DNA from: Saccharum officinarum
Lineage: Eukaryota; Streptophyta; Magnoliopsida; Poales; Poaceae
Length of the DNA: 64,000 nt
NCBI GenBank assembly: GCA_020631735.1
Contig: CM036221.1
Location: 15,791,381 to 15,855,380, forward strand
Direction: 5' to 3'
In this document: positions 60,891-64,000 of the stretch, one piece after another
Layout of the letters: each line of letters starts with the position of its first letter
How positions within the stretch are numbered: position 1 is the first letter of the stretch
The notes under the pieces: generated by a model
What the model was told of the DNA's origin: nothing
Seen by the model: the letters and a program-made list of their open reading frames with translations, nothing else
Database searches by the model: none
Position numbers and translations under genes: made by a program

Positions 60891-63800
60891 TGTAACAGAA
60901 CCGTCCAAATTATAAGAGCACAAGTATAAAAACAATCACCGAAGTGATCAAATTCTCACACTTGAGCCCATATAACTCCGGTAGTCCAATGAAATCACGA
61001 GGGATTTCAAACCAACCAACATACAAGCCAAGATCGTAGTGATTCAACATAACAAGTCACATGTTGCAACCATTTCACAAGTAATTCAATTTACATCGGA
61101 GTTCAACAAAGTTATTACAACTTACAAAGAAAAGTAGCAGAAGCAAAGTAATTTGAAACTAACATTAATCTTATTTCAAATACATGCCAGTACCAAGGTC
61201 AACTTTCACAAAAGCATTAGAGAAGATAACTCAGAAGGATCATGCCCATGATCACACTCCGCCACTAAGGCAGGAGTCAACCAACTCTTGCAGCCGCCAT
61301 GATACATCACAACCTGCAACAAGTGGGGATAAAACCCTGAGTACGACAAAGTACTCAGCTAGACTTACCCGTCAAAAACCAGAAATAAAGTGACACCAAG
61401 GATTATGCAAGGATGATATAAAGTGGGGCTAGCTTGACAACATTTTGCATAAAAGCTTAATATAGATGATCAATCATTAATGTTTAAGCATCAAGTTAAT
61501 TATCATTAATCTATCATCTATATTAGAACATGTACTAGAGCACTCACTTTATTAGGAGCAAACAATATTAACCATAGCAGGTATAAATTGAGGCAACCTT
61601 TCCATCGTGATCCAATTAACCATCAGTTCAATTTAATTGAATCTACGTTGCCGCTGCTCAAGTCAAGTGCTCACTAACCGGGAGCGACGGCGATTCGAAT
61701 CGAATTCCTATCCAGCTGGAGGGGTATTTCTAACACTCACCGCGCAGGCCCCTGTCAGGGTCGCACAAGCCACCTTTTCATATGATTCAGGAATCGCGGG
61801 TCTGAATGATGTCGCGACCCCAAGGGTGACACTCTGCCAGGTGATAGGGACTCTAACCCCCCTTGGTCTCACGCCAATGTCCCCAAGCACATCCTTTCTC
61901 TCCTCCAAGAAGCAACCTACCATTCGATTCCCGGCCTGAATCACATTACTCGGCTTCGCGGTCGGAACGACTTATTCGGCCAACTAAGTGTTAGACTGCG
62001 TTCAACATGACTCAAGGACGTACAGCGAATCGGTCCTTAAATGACTCAGACGGGGATAGATTCACACCCAAGACCTCCATGCCTTGTTGCTTCACTATCG
62101 TCATCCCGCCCGGTCTCATTTCATTTTATTAACACATGGTTCCATTCCACGATAGCAAATATAGCCAACCGTGCCATATATGAATGTCCCTACATCTCGC
62201 AGGTGACAGGAAATCACCTGACTTCTACCGCTTAAAGCAGGGCTAAGCATCTACTCGATCCTAGTCTATGTAGGATTCAGGGATTCATATATCTGGACAA
62301 GGAATGATATAATGCAGCAAGGTTTTCAACCAACTCCTACCACTTAATGCAACAATACTTATAACATATATATAATTAATTGCTTTGAAGATAGGAGGCT
62401 TATAATGCTCCGGGGCTTGCCTGGGATCCGACTCAAGTTAGAGTATGTCAGATGAATTCACTTGGCGAGCATCTCCAAATCTATCACTTGTCCGGTCCTT
62501 CTATCTTCGGGATAGATCCACCAAACTCCATCTTCGGGTTTGGCTCCACCTTAGGTCCTTCACGTGCTTCAGCTAACGTACCTAAATGAGGTGCAACAAT
62601 GCATATGTATGAATGCATAGAAGTGCAATAAACAAAGAAATCAAACAAGCATACAAAGTTCACATAAACCCTAGAGCTAATTAACTTAATCCTCAATAAG
62701 ACATAACATAGAAGAGGGCAAGCACATCAATCAAGAAACAAGTCTCACAAGATTACAGGGTACCACTCAAGTATCATCAAAGATATGAGTCACATTTCAA
62801 TACCCAAGCATGACAAAGTTAATCAAAGTACTAGAACTAGAAATTGCTACCTTCTGGACATCAAACCAACAGCTGAGTAATTTAATCATAACTGGAGATC
62901 TACAACTCCAAATGACTTGAAAGAAGACATTATGGAAAGCTTATGAAACTATCTAAATTTCATTTATAAACATCACAGCACGATTCCAAAGTTTAACATG
63001 TCGAATTTACGCAAATACCGAAACTGGTCTAACAAGACAGAGAGCAAGCAATTCTGTAACCTAACTTTAAAGAGCTGTAGTTTCTAAACCATATGTCCAA
63101 ATGCCACCAAATTTTAACAGCAGCTAGACCATGAAATTCACAACAACTTTGTTATAGCACACAAGACATGAAAACATCATTTGCATAGGGTAATTAACAA
63201 TATTCTCAAATCTGTTCAGAAACCTCATTTGCAAGAAATAAATATTAACTTATGTTGCAAACATATAATTGGATAAAACCAACTTTACCAACATGTCACC
63301 CATGACCAATGAACACCATAAAACATAGTGTCCATTACTAAATAAATTCTTTTATTGCATTTTCTTAATTTATTTAGATAATTAGGTGAAATTATGAACA
63401 CCTATCAAAAGTGCTCAATAAATTCTACCAAAATTACAATGGCCTAAATATGCTCTTAAAAGTCTACTGTACAAATTTAAATCCATTTGGGCAAGTATAT
63501 CAAGCTCTATGAAAAAGACAAATAGCTATTGCAATAATCATGTGAGAGCAAGTTAAACCTAACACTCAATATTTTCTGTGAACACAAGGCCATATTATGA
63601 ATCAATATGATAGAGAAACATCATACTAAGGTAATGGAACAACATTTTATATTTTATCAATTATATATTATTTATAAGCTATTTATCAAGCTTTAAACAA
63701 GTTACATCAATAACTAGGTCATACAATAAGCAATGAACATGAAATTTATACCACAGTACAACCATAGCATGAAGATCCTACCATAAAATTTTCACATCAA

Positions 63801-64000
63801 TTGGAGCATCAACACTCAAGATATAAAAATAACAAGGAAAACAAGCATCTATTTTTCCATTTATAAGATCTAGGTAAAACATCCTGAAACCCAGAAACAA
63901 CCTATAAGTTTTATATTTTTCTTAGCAAGTATATGTCATCACAAAATTAACAAAATAAGAATCATCATTTTTGGAGTTCTAAAACTTCAGATCTTGCTCT
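60891..64000 (-). repeat. LARD 5' LTR (right), truncated by window end
   Basis: It starts TGTAACAGAACCGTCC. From 61158 on it equals window bases 1-2843 at a constant offset of 61,157. By the length of the other copy it should end near 66121, where GAGCACTTCAACCC is expected. Confidence 0.92.

Larger units (their letters stand above)
50945..64000 (-). mobile_element. LARD-type (large, non-autonomous) LTR retrotransposon, right end outside window
   Basis: It has a left LTR at 50945-56169 (5225 bp), interior at 56170-60890 (4721 bp) and a right LTR from 60891. LTR termini are TGTAACA/TGTTACA. The element runs right to left: PBS next to the right LTR, PPT next to the left LTR. The interior has no Gag, protease, RT or integrase motif and no frame longer than about 100 codons. 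LTRs near 5 kb with a 3-5 kb non-coding interior are the definition of LARDs such as barley Sukkula. The gypsy-type PPT hairpin and Met PBS suggest mobilisation by a Ty3/gypsy partner. Confidence 0.88.

Overview
The window is plant nuclear DNA, almost certainly from a grass and probably from the Andropogoneae/Panicoideae (sorghum, sugarcane, Miscanthus or maize type). The evidence is the dense nesting of grass-type LTR retrotransposons, a Sirevirus carrying the clade's GACCGGACGCGTCCGGTC palindromes, grass-type MITEs, and CpG-rich blocks in AT-rich DNA. I find no complete host gene, tRNA or rRNA. The genus is an inference. A run of 100 Ns (49091-49190) shows this is a scaffolded assembly.

Layout. 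(1) 1-4964 is most of a 5.2-kb LTR of a large non-autonomous retrotransposon (LARD type, minus strand). Its left LTR and non-coding interior lie at 50945-60890, and a right LTR starts again at 60891 and runs off the window. Bases 1-2843 match 61158-64000 at a constant offset of 61,157 with no difference that I could see. (2) 4965-6798 holds the end of a hAT-like element and three MITEs. (3) 6799-41720 is a second hAT-like element, flanked by ACATCAAC, which carries a broken carboxylesterase fragment. A 34-kb Ty3/gypsy chromovirus complex (6820-40795, target duplication GGCGG) sits 21 bp inside its left end. That gypsy element holds two younger insertions: a Sirevirus in its 3' LTR (9606-23044, ATGAG) and a short, recent gypsy derivative upstream of its gag (28119-36675, AAACT). 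(4) 41721-49090 is older DNA with an RTE-type LINE tail (19-bp target duplication), an L1-type LINE tail, a 20-bp A-rich retroposition scar and a CpG-rich block that may be the 5' end of a gene. (5) After the gap come a Sirevirus-type LTR (to 50812), a piece of the first hAT-like element, and the LARD element.

The coding content belongs to the transposons. The Sirevirus has long gag and pol frames plus a broken third region downstream of pol. The outer chromovirus has an extra protein upstream of gag, then gag-protease, RT, RNase H, integrase and chromodomain segments separated by stops and frameshifts, including a lost integrase catalytic Asp. LTR divergence by eye agrees with the nesting: outer gypsy about 3%, LARD about 1.5%, Sirevirus about 1%, inner gypsy derivative about 0.16%.

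The most notable points are the 61-kb repeat of the window start at its end (recent tandem duplication or false assembly duplication), the LARD element, the extra ORF of the chromovirus (an alpha-beta-beta-beta-alpha layout resembling a dsRNA-binding fold plus a coiled coil), the palindrome arrays, and the gene fragment captured by a hAT-like element.
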